Origin: Streptomyces decoyicus
GTDB lineage: Bacteria > Actinomycetota > Actinomycetes > Streptomycetales > Streptomycetaceae
DNA: 64,000 nucleotides
NCBI RefSeq assembly: GCF_019880305.1
Contig: NZ_CP082301.1
Coordinates: forward strand, 3,100,001-3,164,000
Direction: 5' to 3'
In this document: positions 16,431-24,979 of the stretch, piece by piece
How the letters are laid out: every line of letters starts with the position of its first letter
Position numbering within the stretch: the stretch's first letter is position 1
The notes under the pieces: generated by a model
Databases searched by the model: none
Told to the model about the DNA's origin: nothing
Seen by the model: only the letters and a program-made list of their open reading frames with translations
Made by a program: the position numbers and the translations under genes

Positions 16431-17570
16431 TCACGACTGCCGCGCCCCGAACAGGGGTGCCAGCACCAGTTCCGCCGCCCCGTCCGCGACCGTCCGCGCA
16501 CCGCCCCGGGCGAGCGCCACCGGCACCGCGCGCCCGGCACCGGCTCTGCCGCGGGTGCCGGCCTGCTCGTCGAGCGCCTGGGCCACGCCCCCGAGGAAGG
16601 CTTGGGGATGCTCCAGGACGGTGCGCCCGCCGAGCAGCACCCGGTCGATGTCCAGCAGCTCGACGAGGTTGGCGGCGCCCACACCCAGCGCCCGCGCCGC
16701 GCCCGGCAGGTCGCCGCGCGCCACCGCGGCCAGGCACAGCGCCTCGATGCAGCCGCGCCGCCCGCAGCCGCAAATCGGCCCGTCCCACTGCACGATCTGG
16801 TGGCCGAACTCCCCGGCGCCGGTGCGCGCGCCGCGGTAGAGGCTGCCGCCCAGTACGAGCCCGGCGCCGAGTCCGGTGCCCAGATGCAGATATCCGAACG
16901 AGCCGGCGCCCGACAGTACGTCGTTGTCATGGGCCAGGCCGAGCGCCGCCGCATTGGTGTCCTTGTCGAGGACGACGGGCAGGCCGAGTCGTTCGGCGAG
17001 AGCGTCCCGCAGGGGGAAGCCGTCCCACCGGGGCGCGCCGGTGACCCGGTGCAGGACGCCGGTGGTGTGGTCCAGCGGGCCGGGGCAGGCCACCCCGGCG
17101 CCCAGGACCGGCGGCCCGCCGGCTTCCGCGCGCAGCGCAGCGACCTCCCGTTCGGCGGTGGCGAGCACCTGCCCGGCGCCCGCTTCGAAGGCGAGCGGGG
17201 CGCGGCGTACGGCGACCGCTTCCCCCGCGAGGTCGGCGAGTACGGCGGTGAGCTCATCGCGGTCCAGGTGCAGCCCGACGGCGTGCCGGGCGCCGGGGAC
17301 CAGCCGCAGGACGGTGGCGGGCTTCCCGCCCGTGGAGGCACGGCGGCCCGCCTCGGCGACCATGCCGTCGGCCCGCAGCCGGGCGGTGATCTTGCTGACG
17401 GCCTGCGGGGTCAGCCCGATGCGGCCGGCGAGCTCCAGCCGGCTGACGCCCTCCTCGCCGGCCGCGCGCAGCAGCCCGAGCACCAGTGCGGCGTTGTGGC
17501 CGCGCAGCGCGGGAAGGTTGGCGCCCGGGTTGCCGGCGAAGCCGCCGTGGGCGATGTCGTTGCTGCTCAC
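16431..17570 (-). CDS. ROK-family transcriptional regulator
   Basis: The 379-residue protein combines an N-terminal winged helix (VSRLELAGRIGLTPQAVSKI, about residues 42-61) with a sugar-kinase-like ROK domain. The domain shows LGAGVACPGPLD, DKDTNAAALG, YLHLGTGLGAGLVLGG, GEFGHQ and the zinc-binding CGCGRRGCIEA. ROK repressors sense sugars or sugar phosphates and usually control nearby sugar-catabolic genes. This one is divergent from an oxidoreductase gene with only 56 bp between the starts; an inverted repeat in that gap is a candidate operator. Confidence 0.9.
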   Translation of the reverse strand: MSSNDIAHGGFAGNPGANLPALRGHNAALVLGLLRAAGEEGVSRLELAGRIGLTPQAVSKITARLRADGMVAEAGRRASTGGKPATVLRLVPGARHAVGLHLDRDELTAVLADLAGEAVAVRRAPLAFEAGAGQVLATAEREVAALRAEAGGPPVLGAGVACPGPLDHTTGVLHRVTGAPRWDGFPLRDALAERLGLPVVLDKDTNAAALGLAHDNDVLSGAGSFGYLHLGTGLGAGLVLGGSLYRGARTGAGEFGHQIVQWDGPICGCGRRGCIEALCLAAVARGDLPGAARALGVGAANLVELLDIDRVLLGGRTVLEHPQAFLGGVAQALDEQAGTRGRAGAGRAVPVALARGGARTVADGAAELVLAPLFGARQS

Positions 17571-17600
17571 CCACCCATTGTCCGCATCGCTTGCACTTTG

Positions 17601-17613
17601 GCAACACCGTTGC
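17601..17613. promoter_or_regulatory. Candidate operator between ROK regulator and oxidoreductase
   Basis: GCAAC-ACC-GTTGC is a perfect 5-bp inverted repeat in the centre of the 56-bp divergent intergenic region. It is a plausible ROK-binding site, by position only. Confidence 0.4.
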
Positions 17614-17626
17614 TTAAGTGGGAGCC

Positions 17627-18748
17627 ATGAGCGAGATGAGCGACTCCCCCGGCACCGCCGCCCCCCATGAACCGCTCCGCGTCGGCCTCCTCGGCTACGG
17701 GCTGGCGGGCTCGGTCTTCCATGCCCCGCTGATCGCGGCCACCGAAGGACTTCAGCTCGACACCGTCTCGACGGCCAACCCGGAGCGGCAGGCGCAGGCC
17801 CGCGCCGAGCACCCGGGAGTCCGTACGGTCGGCACCCCCGAGGCGGTGCTCGCGCGCGCCGCGGACCTCGATCTGATCGTGCTGGCGACGCCGAACAAGA
17901 CGCATGTGCCGCTCGCCACCGCCGCGCTGGAGACCGGTCTGCCGGTGGTGGTCGACAAGCCGCTGGCCGCGACCGCCGCCGAGGCCGAGCAGCTCGCCGC
18001 GCTCGCCGAGGACCGCGGCCTGCTGCTCTCCGTCTTCCAGAACCGCCGCTGGGACAACGACTTCCGCACCGCCCGCAAGCTGATCGAGGAGGGCGCGCTC
18101 GGCGACATCTACCGCTTCGAGTCCCGCTTCGAGCGCTGGCGGCCCGAGCCCAAGGGCGGCTGGCGCGAGTCCGGCGACCCGGCGGAGATCGGCGGACTCC
18201 TCTACGACCTCGGCAGCCACCTCGTCGACCAGGCGCTGGTCCTGTTCGGCCCGGCCGTCTCCGTCTACGCCGAGTCCGAGGTCCGCCGCCCGGGAGCGGA
18301 GGCCGACGACGACTCCTTCATCGCCCTCACCCACGCCGGCGGCGTCCGCTCCCACCTGTGGATGAGCGCCACCACCGCCATGCTCGGCCCGCGCCTGCGG
18401 GTGCTGGGCAGCAGGGCGGGCTATGTGAAGCACGGTCTGGACCCGCAGGAGGCCGCGCTGCGCGAGGGCCGCCGCCCGGGCGACAAGGGCGCCGAGTGGG
18501 GCGTGGAGCCGGAGTCCGCATACGGCCGACTGGGCGCCGGGGCGTCCCCGCGGGCCGGGGGCGGCGAGCCCGTACCGACCCTGCCGGGCGACTACCCCGC
18601 GTACTACGCCGCGATCGCACGGGCGCTGCGCGAGGGCGGCCCGCCGCCGGTCACCGCCACCGAGGCCGCGGCCGCGCTGCGCGTCCTGGAGGCCGCGAAG
18701 CTCTCCGCCGCCGAAGGCCGTACGGTCCGGATCGAGGAGCGCGCATGA
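17627..18748 (+). CDS. Gfo/Idh/MocA-family NAD(P)-dependent oxidoreductase
   Basis: The 373-residue enzyme has an N-terminal Rossmann fold with the nucleotide motif GLLGYGLAGSVFHAPL, the strand DLDLIVLATPNKTHVPLA and the catalytic-lysine motif VVDKPLA (usually EKP), then the C-terminal alpha/beta domain with FQNRRWDNDF and GGLLYDLGSHLVDQ, whose Asp and His fit the active site. Such enzymes oxidise sugars or polyols. The ATG at 17627 follows GGGAG. The gene overlaps the DUF336 gene by 4 bp and is divergent from the ROK regulator, which suggests a small sugar-responsive unit. Confidence 0.9.
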   Translation: MSEMSDSPGTAAPHEPLRVGLLGYGLAGSVFHAPLIAATEGLQLDTVSTANPERQAQARAEHPGVRTVGTPEAVLARAADLDLIVLATPNKTHVPLATAALETGLPVVVDKPLAATAAEAEQLAALAEDRGLLLSVFQNRRWDNDFRTARKLIEEGALGDIYRFESRFERWRPEPKGGWRESGDPAEIGGLLYDLGSHLVDQALVLFGPAVSVYAESEVRRPGAEADDDSFIALTHAGGVRSHLWMSATTAMLGPRLRVLGSRAGYVKHGLDPQEAALREGRRPGDKGAEWGVEPESAYGRLGAGASPRAGGGEPVPTLPGDYPAYYAAIARALREGGPPPVTATEAAAALRVLEAAKLSAAEGRTVRIEERA

Positions 18749-19233
18749 GCCCGGCCGGTCCGCGGGCGACGGACGAGGAGATCCGCGAACTGGCGGCGCA
18801 GGAAGACCGGTTGGTCCTCGACGCCTTCAGCAACGAGGACGCCTGGCACCTGGGCTCGCTGCTGGTGGAGCTGGCGCGCGAGCGCGGCGCCGCGGTGACG
18901 GTCGGGATCCGGCGCGGCACCCAGCAGCTGTTCCACTGCGCGCTGGCGGGCACCTCCGCCGACAACGACGCCTGGATCGCCCGCAAATGTGCCGTCGTCG
19001 AACGCTACGGCGAGTCCTCCTACCTGGTCGGCGCCCGGTTCCGCGCCAAGGGCCGCACCTTCGAGGAGTCCTCCCGGCTGGACCCGGACCGCTTTGCCGC
19101 GCACGGCGGGGCGTTCCCGGTCCGGCTGCGCGGGACGGGTGTGGTCGGCGTGGTCGCGGTGTCGGGGCTGCCCCAGGCCGACGATCACGCGCTGGTGATG
19201 GAGGGGCTGGAGCGGTTCCTGGCGGCGGGCTGA
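18745..19233 (+). CDS. Heme-degrading-domain / UPF0303 (DUF336, GlcG/HbpS-like) protein
   Basis: The 162-residue cytoplasmic protein matches the UPF0303 family: AFSNEDAWHLGSLLVELA, VGIRRGTQQLFHCAL, NDAWIARKCAVVERYG and the C-terminal VVGVVAVSGLPQADDHALV. The fold is that of GlcG and HbpS; some relatives bind or degrade haem, and many members have no known role. The start overlaps the oxidoreductase stop (ATGA), so the two are co-translated and probably work in one pathway. Confidence 0.85.
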   Translation: MSPAGPRATDEEIRELAAQEDRLVLDAFSNEDAWHLGSLLVELARERGAAVTVGIRRGTQQLFHCALAGTSADNDAWIARKCAVVERYGESSYLVGARFRAKGRTFEESSRLDPDRFAAHGGAFPVRLRGTGVVGVVAVSGLPQADDHALVMEGLERFLAAG

Positions 19234-19468
19234 GGGGGCACGGCCCAACTGCCTGTCGTGGAGACGGCCCCACTGCCCGTCATGGGCACGGGCGGCCCAA
19301 CTGCCCGTCGTGGACACGGCCCGACTGCCCGTCGTGGGCACGGACGGCCCGACTGCCCGTGCACGGCGAGAGAGAGAACCCGGGCAGGCCGGGGCCTCTC
19401 CCCGCCGCACCGCCGTGCTGCCGCACCGCCGTGCTGCCGCACCGCCGTGCTGCCGCACCGCCTTCCGC
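19234..19468. repeat. Intergenic degenerate tandem repeats
   Basis: Between two convergent genes, 19240-19370 holds about five imperfect copies of a 25-bp unit with ACTGCCCGTCGTGGACACGGC, and 19405-19465 holds four copies of a 15-bp unit CCGCACCGCCGTGCTG. No gene is visible. Confidence 0.75.
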
Positions 19469-20326
19469 TCAGGCGTCCTTGAGTTCCTGGCGCTGGCGGC
19501 CCAGGCCGTCGATCTCCAGCTCCACCACATCACCGGCCCGCAGATACGGCTTGGGTTCCGGCCGGCCCATGGCGACGCCGGCCGGGGTGCCGGTGTTGAT
19601 GACATCGCCCGGGTGGAGGGTCATGAACTGGCTGACGTAGCGGACCACTTCGGCCACCGGGAAGATCTGCTCGGCGGTCGTGCCGTCCTGCTTCAGCTCG
19701 CCGTTGACCCACAGCCGCAGGCCGAGGGCCTGCGGGTCGGGCACCTCGTCGGCGGTCACCAGCCACGGCCCCAGCGGGTTGAACGTCTCGCAGTTCTTGC
19801 CCTTGTCCCACTGGCCGCCGCGTTCGATCTGGAAGGCGCGCTCGGAGACGTCGTGCGCCACCGCATAGCCGGCCACCGCCGCCAGCGCCTGCTCGTCGCT
19901 CTCCAGATAGCGGGCCCTGCGGCCGATGACGACGGCCAGTTCGACCTCCCAGTCCGTCTTCACGCTGCCCCGCGGGACCAGCACCGTGTCGTCGGGGCCG
20001 ATGACCGTGTCCGGGGCCTTCATGAAGAGGATCGGCTCCTCGGGGGTCGCGGCCCCCGTCTCCCTGGCATGGTCGTGGTAGTTCAGCCCGATGCACACGA
20101 TCTTGCCGATCCGGGCCAGCGGCGGACCGGTGCGCAGCCCGGCCGCGTCGAGCCGTGGCAGGTCACCGGACGCGGCCGCGGTACGGATCCGGGCCAGCGC
20201 CCCGTCCTCCGCGAGCAGCGCTCCGTCGATGTCCGGCACCAGGCCGGACAGGTCCCGCAGGACCCCGTTCCCGTCGAGCAGCGCCGGGCGTTCCGCCCCC
20301 ACAGTTCCGACACGCAGCAGCTTCAT
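19469..20326 (-). CDS. Fumarylacetoacetate hydrolase family protein
   Basis: The 285-residue cytoplasmic enzyme has the FAH metal site: the ExE of TDWEVELAVVIG and the Asp of GYAVAHDVSERAFQ, with KIVCIGLNYHDHA before and NTGTPAGVAMG after. The segment QWDKGKNCETFNPLGPWL is typical of the branch that includes 2,4-diketo-3-deoxy-L-fuconate hydrolase and ureidoglycolate lyase-like proteins, so a 2,4-dioxo acid or related substrate is likely. The ATG at 20326 has GGGAG upstream. The gene is alone; the terminator of yidC lies before its promoter. Confidence 0.88.
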   Translation of the reverse strand: MKLLRVGTVGAERPALLDGNGVLRDLSGLVPDIDGALLAEDGALARIRTAAASGDLPRLDAAGLRTGPPLARIGKIVCIGLNYHDHARETGAATPEEPILFMKAPDTVIGPDDTVLVPRGSVKTDWEVELAVVIGRRARYLESDEQALAAVAGYAVAHDVSERAFQIERGGQWDKGKNCETFNPLGPWLVTADEVPDPQALGLRLWVNGELKQDGTTAEQIFPVAEVVRYVSQFMTLHPGDVINTGTPAGVAMGRPEPKPYLRAGDVVELEIDGLGRQRQELKDA

Positions 20327-20422
20327 CGATTGCACTCCCGTGGTCGAAGGGTCGGCCCTGGAAAGGGATTTCCGGGCCGGCCGATGGGGGACGGCCATCG
20401 AGCGATTTGGCTGATCGTCCAA

Positions 20423-20452
20423 GAACGGGGTCCAGTCTGCAAGACCCCGTTC
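20423..20452 (-). terminator. Terminator after the yidC paralogue
   Basis: GAACGGGGTC and GACCCCGTTC form a perfect 10-bp stem with a 10-nt loop, 13 nt after the yidC stop. An overlapping inverted repeat TCCAGT/ACTGGA could form an alternative fold. Confidence 0.75.
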
Positions 20453-20465
20453 AAGGACTGGACCG

Positions 20466-21566
20466 TTACTGAGCGGTAGTAACGATCTCCCCGGGAGCCC
20501 CGCCCCCTTGCGGCTTCGCCCCGTCGGCCGGGCGGGCGGTGGCCCGGGAGTTGGCCCGCGCCCGGGCCGCCCGCTGCCGTGCCGCGCGGCTCTTCGGCGC
20601 ACCCTTACGGCCCGCACGCTGCGGCGCCGGGCCCTGCCGCGGATCGCCGGCGCCCGACGCACCGTCAGCCGGTACGGGCGCCTGCGCACCGGACGGCGCC
20701 GTCCGGGCCACGCCCGCCTCCGCCGTCTTCCCGGCGCGGGCCGGCGCCCCCTTGGCAGGGGCCGCAGCCCGCTTCCCCTTGCCGCCTGCCGGCTTCCCCT
20801 TGGCGGGGGCCGCCGCGGAGGCTGCCGCGGGGGCCGCCTCCCGGTCGCCGCTCCCCCGGTCCCGGTGCAGCAGCGCCCGCTCGCACGCCGTCCAGGCCGT
20901 CGTCGTGACCATGTAGAGCCCGGCGGCCAGCGGCACCACGGCCACCGTGATCAGTGTGCCGAAGGACAGCAGCGGCATCACCTTGGCCATGGAGGCCATG
21001 CCGGGCACCGCGGCACTGCCGCCCGCGGCCGGCTGCGGGGTCTTGGCCATCGTGGCCCGGGCCCGCCGGAAGTTCCAGGTGGCGACCACCGCGATCACCA
21101 CGAACAGCGCGAGATAGACCAGCCCGTGCGGCCCGAAGACCCCGCCGTCCGCCAGCGCCTCGCTCCAGTGACCGCCGAGCGGCGCGCCCAGCAGCGTGTG
21201 GTCCAGGAGACCGCCGCCCCCGGTGGAGAACAGGTGGTACATCACGAAGAAGACGGGCAGCTGGAGCAGGGTCGGCAGACAGCCGGCCAGGGGCGAGGAC
21301 CCGGTCTCGGCGTACAGCTCGGACATCGCCTTCTGGAGCCGCTCGGGGTTGCCCTTGTGCTTGCGCTGGAGTTCGGCGAGCTGCGGGGCGAGCGCCGAGC
21401 GGGCCTTCTCGCCACGGGCCGCGGCGCGGGCGAGCGGGTGCAGCGCGGCGCGGACGCCGAGGGTGCACAGGACGATGGTGGCGGCCATGGCCGCGGGGCC
21501 GAAGAGCGGGGCGAGCGCCTCGGCGCCGTGCGCCAGCGCGTCGCCGAGAAAGCCGAACATGGACAT
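20466..21566 (-). CDS. YidC/Oxa1-family membrane insertase (second paralogue)
   Basis: The 366-residue membrane protein has the YidC2 core: a first span (AAMAATIVLCTLGVRAALHPL) with the conserved Arg in the groove, the cytoplasmic hairpin ALAPQLAELQRKHKGNPERL, then LAGCLPTLLQLPVFFVMYHLF and two or three more spans. The last 120 residues are a highly basic Ala/Lys/Arg/Pro-rich tail, probably for ribosome binding. YidC inserts membrane proteins alone or with SecYEG. It is not in the usual rpmH-rnpA setting, so it is likely an accessory copy. The start at 21566 is preceded by GGAGG. The DUF6412 gene lies 101 bp upstream. Confidence 0.87.
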   Translation of the reverse strand: MSMFGFLGDALAHGAEALAPLFGPAAMAATIVLCTLGVRAALHPLARAAARGEKARSALAPQLAELQRKHKGNPERLQKAMSELYAETGSSPLAGCLPTLLQLPVFFVMYHLFSTGGGGLLDHTLLGAPLGGHWSEALADGGVFGPHGLVYLALFVVIAVVATWNFRRARATMAKTPQPAAGGSAAVPGMASMAKVMPLLSFGTLITVAVVPLAAGLYMVTTTAWTACERALLHRDRGSGDREAAPAAASAAAPAKGKPAGGKGKRAAAPAKGAPARAGKTAEAGVARTAPSGAQAPVPADGASGAGDPRQGPAPQRAGRKGAPKSRAARQRAARARANSRATARPADGAKPQGGGAPGEIVTTAQ

Positions 21567-21667
21567 GGGTGAGCCCTCCACGGGTCTCGTCGTGCCGGGA
21601 TGTGGATTCGGCGTGACGAGCCGCGCGGACGCGCATTGCGGTGCGGTGCGGTGACCTGACCGTGCGC

Positions 21668-21973
21668 CTACGCGGCCGTCGGAAGGGGACGGCCCGGTGC
21701 TCGGGGGCGCGGCCGGCCGGCCGCGTCGGGATCACGTTGGGGCAGGAATGCCGTACGCCGCTCGCGGTCGCGCAGGGCCGTACGGATCCGGCCCGGTGGT
21801 ACGGGCCGGGCGCAGGCCGCGATCAGGAAGGCGCGGCACAGGAGCAGCAGCGCGCCGGTGGTCGCGGCGGCGGTCAGGGCCGTGGTGAGGCCGGTCTGCG
21901 TGAGCAGGAAGCCGGCCAGGACGAAGAAGAGCGCTGAGGTGTACAGGCGCCAGGAATCGACGATGCGGTACAT
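21668..21973 (-). CDS. DUF6412-type small membrane protein
   Basis: The 101-residue protein begins MYRIVDSWRLYTSALFFVLAG, has two hydrophobic spans in its first 50 residues and a basic, Arg/Pro-rich cytoplasmic tail. It resembles the DUF6412 family, which in Streptomyces sits next to this yidC paralogue. No function is known. GAGGAGG lies 7 nt before the ATG. The gene probably heads a yidC operon. Confidence 0.75.
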   Translation of the reverse strand: MYRIVDSWRLYTSALFFVLAGFLLTQTGLTTALTAAATTGALLLLCRAFLIAACARPVPPGRIRTALRDRERRTAFLPQRDPDAAGRPRPRAPGRPLPTAA

Positions 21974-22134
21974 CCAGCGCCCTCCTCAGGTTGTCCGGTC
22001 GTCAAGACTTATCGGCTTCCGCTCAAGAGTAGCCACACATCTGGGCAGCCGGGAGACCGGCCGATAACTTGCCCCCCTGCCGTCGGGACGGACGGCGGAG
22101 CAGGGGGACCAAGGGGGAACACCTAGGAGGTGCT

Positions 22135-24033
22135 GTGCGCGACATCAGCGTTCCGGCCCTGGCGGCGCCACTGCGGACCGGCGGTCTCGCCGACTCCGTG
22201 TTCGACACCGCCACGCACCAGCCGGACTTCGCTCAGCTCGCCCGCCGTGACGGCAGAGCGTCCGGCGGCTGGCAGGAGGTGTCCGCGGCGGAATTCCGGG
22301 ACGAAGTCATGGCCCTGGCCAGGGGGCTGCTGGCGGACGGGGTCCGGCCCGGCACCCGGGTCGCGGTGATGTCCCGGACGCGTTACGAGTGGACGTTGTT
22401 CACCTATGCGCTGTGGGCGGTGGGCGCGCAGCTGGTACCGGTCTATCCGACCGCATCGGCCGAACAGCTGCGCTGCATCCTCGTCGGGGCGAAGGTCACC
22501 GCGATCGTCGTCGAGAACGAGGCGCAGGCCATGACCGTGGCCGAGGCCTGCAACGAGCGGGCCACGCTGCGCCGGCTCTGGCAGCTGGACCTGGACTGCG
22601 TCCGGCGGCTGACGGAGGAGGGCACCCGGCTGCCCGAGGCGGATGTGCACCGGATGCGACACCTGGTCTCCCCGGACAGTGTCGCGGCGATCGTGTACAC
22701 GTCGGGGACCACCGGGAGGCCGCGCGGCTGTGTGATCACCCACGCCAATCTCGCCGCCCAGTGCGACACCCTCTACGCGGGCTGGGGCGGACTGCTGGCC
22801 CCGCCCGGCGAGCGGCCGTCGCTGCTGGCGTTTCTGCCTTTCGCCCACATCTACGGGCTGATGGTGCAGGTGGCGTGTCTGCGCGGCGGGGTGAAGCTCG
22901 CCCATCAGCCGGATGTGACGTCGGAGGAGCTGTTGCCGGCCCTCGCCTCGTTCCGTCCGACGTTCCTGTTCGCGGTGCCGTACGTCTTCGAGAAGATCTG
23001 CGCCCGTGCCCGGCTCGCGGCGGAAGCGGCGGGCCGGCAGCGGACGTTCGACGCGGCGATGACGGTGGCGGTGCGCTACGCGGAGGCGCTCGCGGAGGAG
23101 GCGCGGGGCACCGGGCGCGGTCCCGACCCGTTCCTGCGGGCCCGGCACGCACTCTACGACCGGCTGGTGTACTCCCGTATCCGGGAGACGCTGGGCGGCC
23201 GGGTGCGCACCGCGGTCTCCGGCGGTTCGCCGCTCTTCCGTGAGCTGGGGCTGCTCTTCGCCGGGATCGGTATCACCGTCTACGACGGCTACGGCCTGAC
23301 GGAGACCAGCGGCGCGATCACCGTACAGCCGCCCGGCAGGGTGCGGTTCGGGACGGTGGGCCTGCCGCTGCCGGGCAGCGCGGTGCATCTGGCGCTGGAC
23401 GGTGAGGTGTGGGTGCGCGGTGCGGTGGTGTTCGCCGGCTACCTGGAGGAGGGCGGCTCACCGGGCAGCGGGCTGTACGACGGCTGGCTGCCGACCGGCG
23501 ACCTGGGGCATCTGGACGACGACGGCTATCTCGTCATCACCGGCCGCAAGAAGGACGTCATCATCACCAGCAACGGCAAGAGCGTGGCCCCGCAGGGGCT
23601 GGAGCAGCGCCTGCGCGCCCATCCGCTGGTCTCGCAGTGTGTGGTGGTCGGCGACAACCGGCCGTACGTCACCGCGCTGATCACGCTGGACCCGGAGGCG
23701 CTGGCGCACTGGCGCAGGCTGCGTGACGAGCCCGGCGCGGACAGCACGGCACCGTCGCCGGAGGAGCAGTTGCAGGCGGAGGTACGACGGGCGGTGGCGC
23801 GGGCGAACGCGTCGGTGTCGCGGGCCGAGTCGATCCGCGCCTTCCGGGTGCTGCCGGGCGAGTTCAGCCAGGAGTCGGGGCTGGTGACACCGTCGCTGAA
23901 GCTGCGGCGCGCGGCGATCGTGCGGACGTACGCGGCGGAGATCGACGCCCTGTACGCGGAGGGCAAGCACGAGGAGCCCGGAACGCGGCGGGACCGTCGC
24001 AGATGGGCGACGGCAGGGCTGTACGCGCGCTGA
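22135..24033 (+). CDS. Long-chain fatty acid-CoA ligase (FadD15-like)
   Basis: The 632-residue adenylate-forming enzyme should convert long-chain fatty acids to acyl-CoA. It shows AAIVYTSGTTGRPRGCVITHAN (P-loop), LAFLPFAHIYGLMVQ, YDGYGLTETSGAIT, GWLPTGDLGHLDDDGYLVITGR and KKDVIITSNGKSVAPQ in that order; the 600-residue size and the linker ARARLAAEAAGRQ are typical of the AMP-dependent synthetase group found in actinobacteria. The GTG at 22135 lies 4 nt after AGGAGG; a frame extension upstream has no ribosome site. It is the second acyl-CoA synthetase in the window. Confidence 0.9.
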   Translation: MRDISVPALAAPLRTGGLADSVFDTATHQPDFAQLARRDGRASGGWQEVSAAEFRDEVMALARGLLADGVRPGTRVAVMSRTRYEWTLFTYALWAVGAQLVPVYPTASAEQLRCILVGAKVTAIVVENEAQAMTVAEACNERATLRRLWQLDLDCVRRLTEEGTRLPEADVHRMRHLVSPDSVAAIVYTSGTTGRPRGCVITHANLAAQCDTLYAGWGGLLAPPGERPSLLAFLPFAHIYGLMVQVACLRGGVKLAHQPDVTSEELLPALASFRPTFLFAVPYVFEKICARARLAAEAAGRQRTFDAAMTVAVRYAEALAEEARGTGRGPDPFLRARHALYDRLVYSRIRETLGGRVRTAVSGGSPLFRELGLLFAGIGITVYDGYGLTETSGAITVQPPGRVRFGTVGLPLPGSAVHLALDGEVWVRGAVVFAGYLEEGGSPGSGLYDGWLPTGDLGHLDDDGYLVITGRKKDVIITSNGKSVAPQGLEQRLRAHPLVSQCVVVGDNRPYVTALITLDPEALAHWRRLRDEPGADSTAPSPEEQLQAEVRRAVARANASVSRAESIRAFRVLPGEFSQESGLVTPSLKLRRAAIVRTYAAEIDALYAEGKHEEPGTRRDRRRWATAGLYAR

Positions 24034-24049
24034 GCGCCGTGGGTTGGAC

Positions 24050-24105
24050 GGGCCCGGCCGGGCATACGGCATCCGGCGCACGTCACCCGCATCCCGGCCG
24101 GGCCC
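24050..24105. terminator. Possible terminator after the acyl-CoA ligase
   Basis: GGGCCCGGCCGGG and CCCGGCCGGGCCC form a perfect 13-bp stem, but the loop is 30 nt long. It starts 16 nt after the stop codon. Confidence 0.5.
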
Positions 24106-24235
24106 GCCCGCGCACCGTAGCAGTGCCGCGGCGGGCCCGGCCGTTATTTGTCCAGGGGTGAGGAGACCGGCCCGCGGGCCCGGTACGGCACTTAGCGTCC
24201 GGTGGGATTCCAGTAGTGACGAACCGGGAGGCCGT

Positions 24236-24883
24236 GTGCGGTCCATCCTCAGCAATTCCGCAACATCCGGGCGGACCATCGCCACGGGACTGGTGGTAGC
24301 TGCGCTCGTGGCCACGCTCGCGGCGCTGCTGCTGCCCGTCCAGCTCTTCGGCGAGTCCGCAGCCGCGGCGACCACCACCCTCACGTACGACGACGACGGC
24401 GGGGGCACGGTCGACACCCGCTACGGTCCGCTCACCGCGATGGACCGGGACTTCGTACGCAAGGTCAAGCTGGCCGGGCTGTGGGAGCTGCCCTCGGGCC
24501 GGATGGCGCAGCAGCGCGGGACGACTGCCGCCGTGCGCACGGCCGGCAACCATCTCGTGGCGGGACACACCGAGTTGGACCGGCGGTCGAACGAGGCCGG
24601 GCGGGCGCTGGGCGTCGACCTGCCCACTGAGCCCAACGCCGCCCAGCAGGGCTGGCTCGGGCAGCTCAACGCCGCCCAGGGCAAGGAGTTCGAGGCGCTG
24701 TTCGCGGAGCTGCTGCGCCGGGCCCACGGCAAGGTCTTCGGGCTGGTGGCCCTGGTCCGTGACCAGACCACGAACACGATGGTGCGCGCTCTGGCCGACC
24801 GCGCCAACGATGTCGTGCTGGACCACATCACGTTCCTGGAGAAGACCGGCCAGGTCGACTTCAACACCCTGCACTCCAGCTGA
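24236..24883 (+). CDS. DUF4142 secreted protein
   Basis: The 215-residue protein starts with a membrane span or signal (TIATGLVVAALVATLAALLL) and then has a helical DUF4142 domain: GPLTAMDRDFVRKVKLAGLWELP, AGNHLVAGHTELDRRSNEAGRAL, AQGKEFEALFAELLRRAHG and NTMVRALADRANDVVLDHITFLE. DUF4142 is a ferritin-like four-helix domain of unknown role in exported proteins. The GTG at 24236 follows GGGAGG. The DUF1996 gene starts 97 bp downstream and is probably co-transcribed. Confidence 0.82.
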   Translation: MRSILSNSATSGRTIATGLVVAALVATLAALLLPVQLFGESAAAATTTLTYDDDGGGTVDTRYGPLTAMDRDFVRKVKLAGLWELPSGRMAQQRGTTAAVRTAGNHLVAGHTELDRRSNEAGRALGVDLPTEPNAAQQGWLGQLNAAQGKEFEALFAELLRRAHGKVFGLVALVRDQTTNTMVRALADRANDVVLDHITFLEKTGQVDFNTLHSS

Positions 24884-24979
24884 CCTGGTGCAGGCACCCC
24901 GTTGGGAGGCGCCCATCACGACCCTCTGTGAACCGAAGCAGGACGACACCCCTCACATCGGACGAAGCGAAGTGATCTC

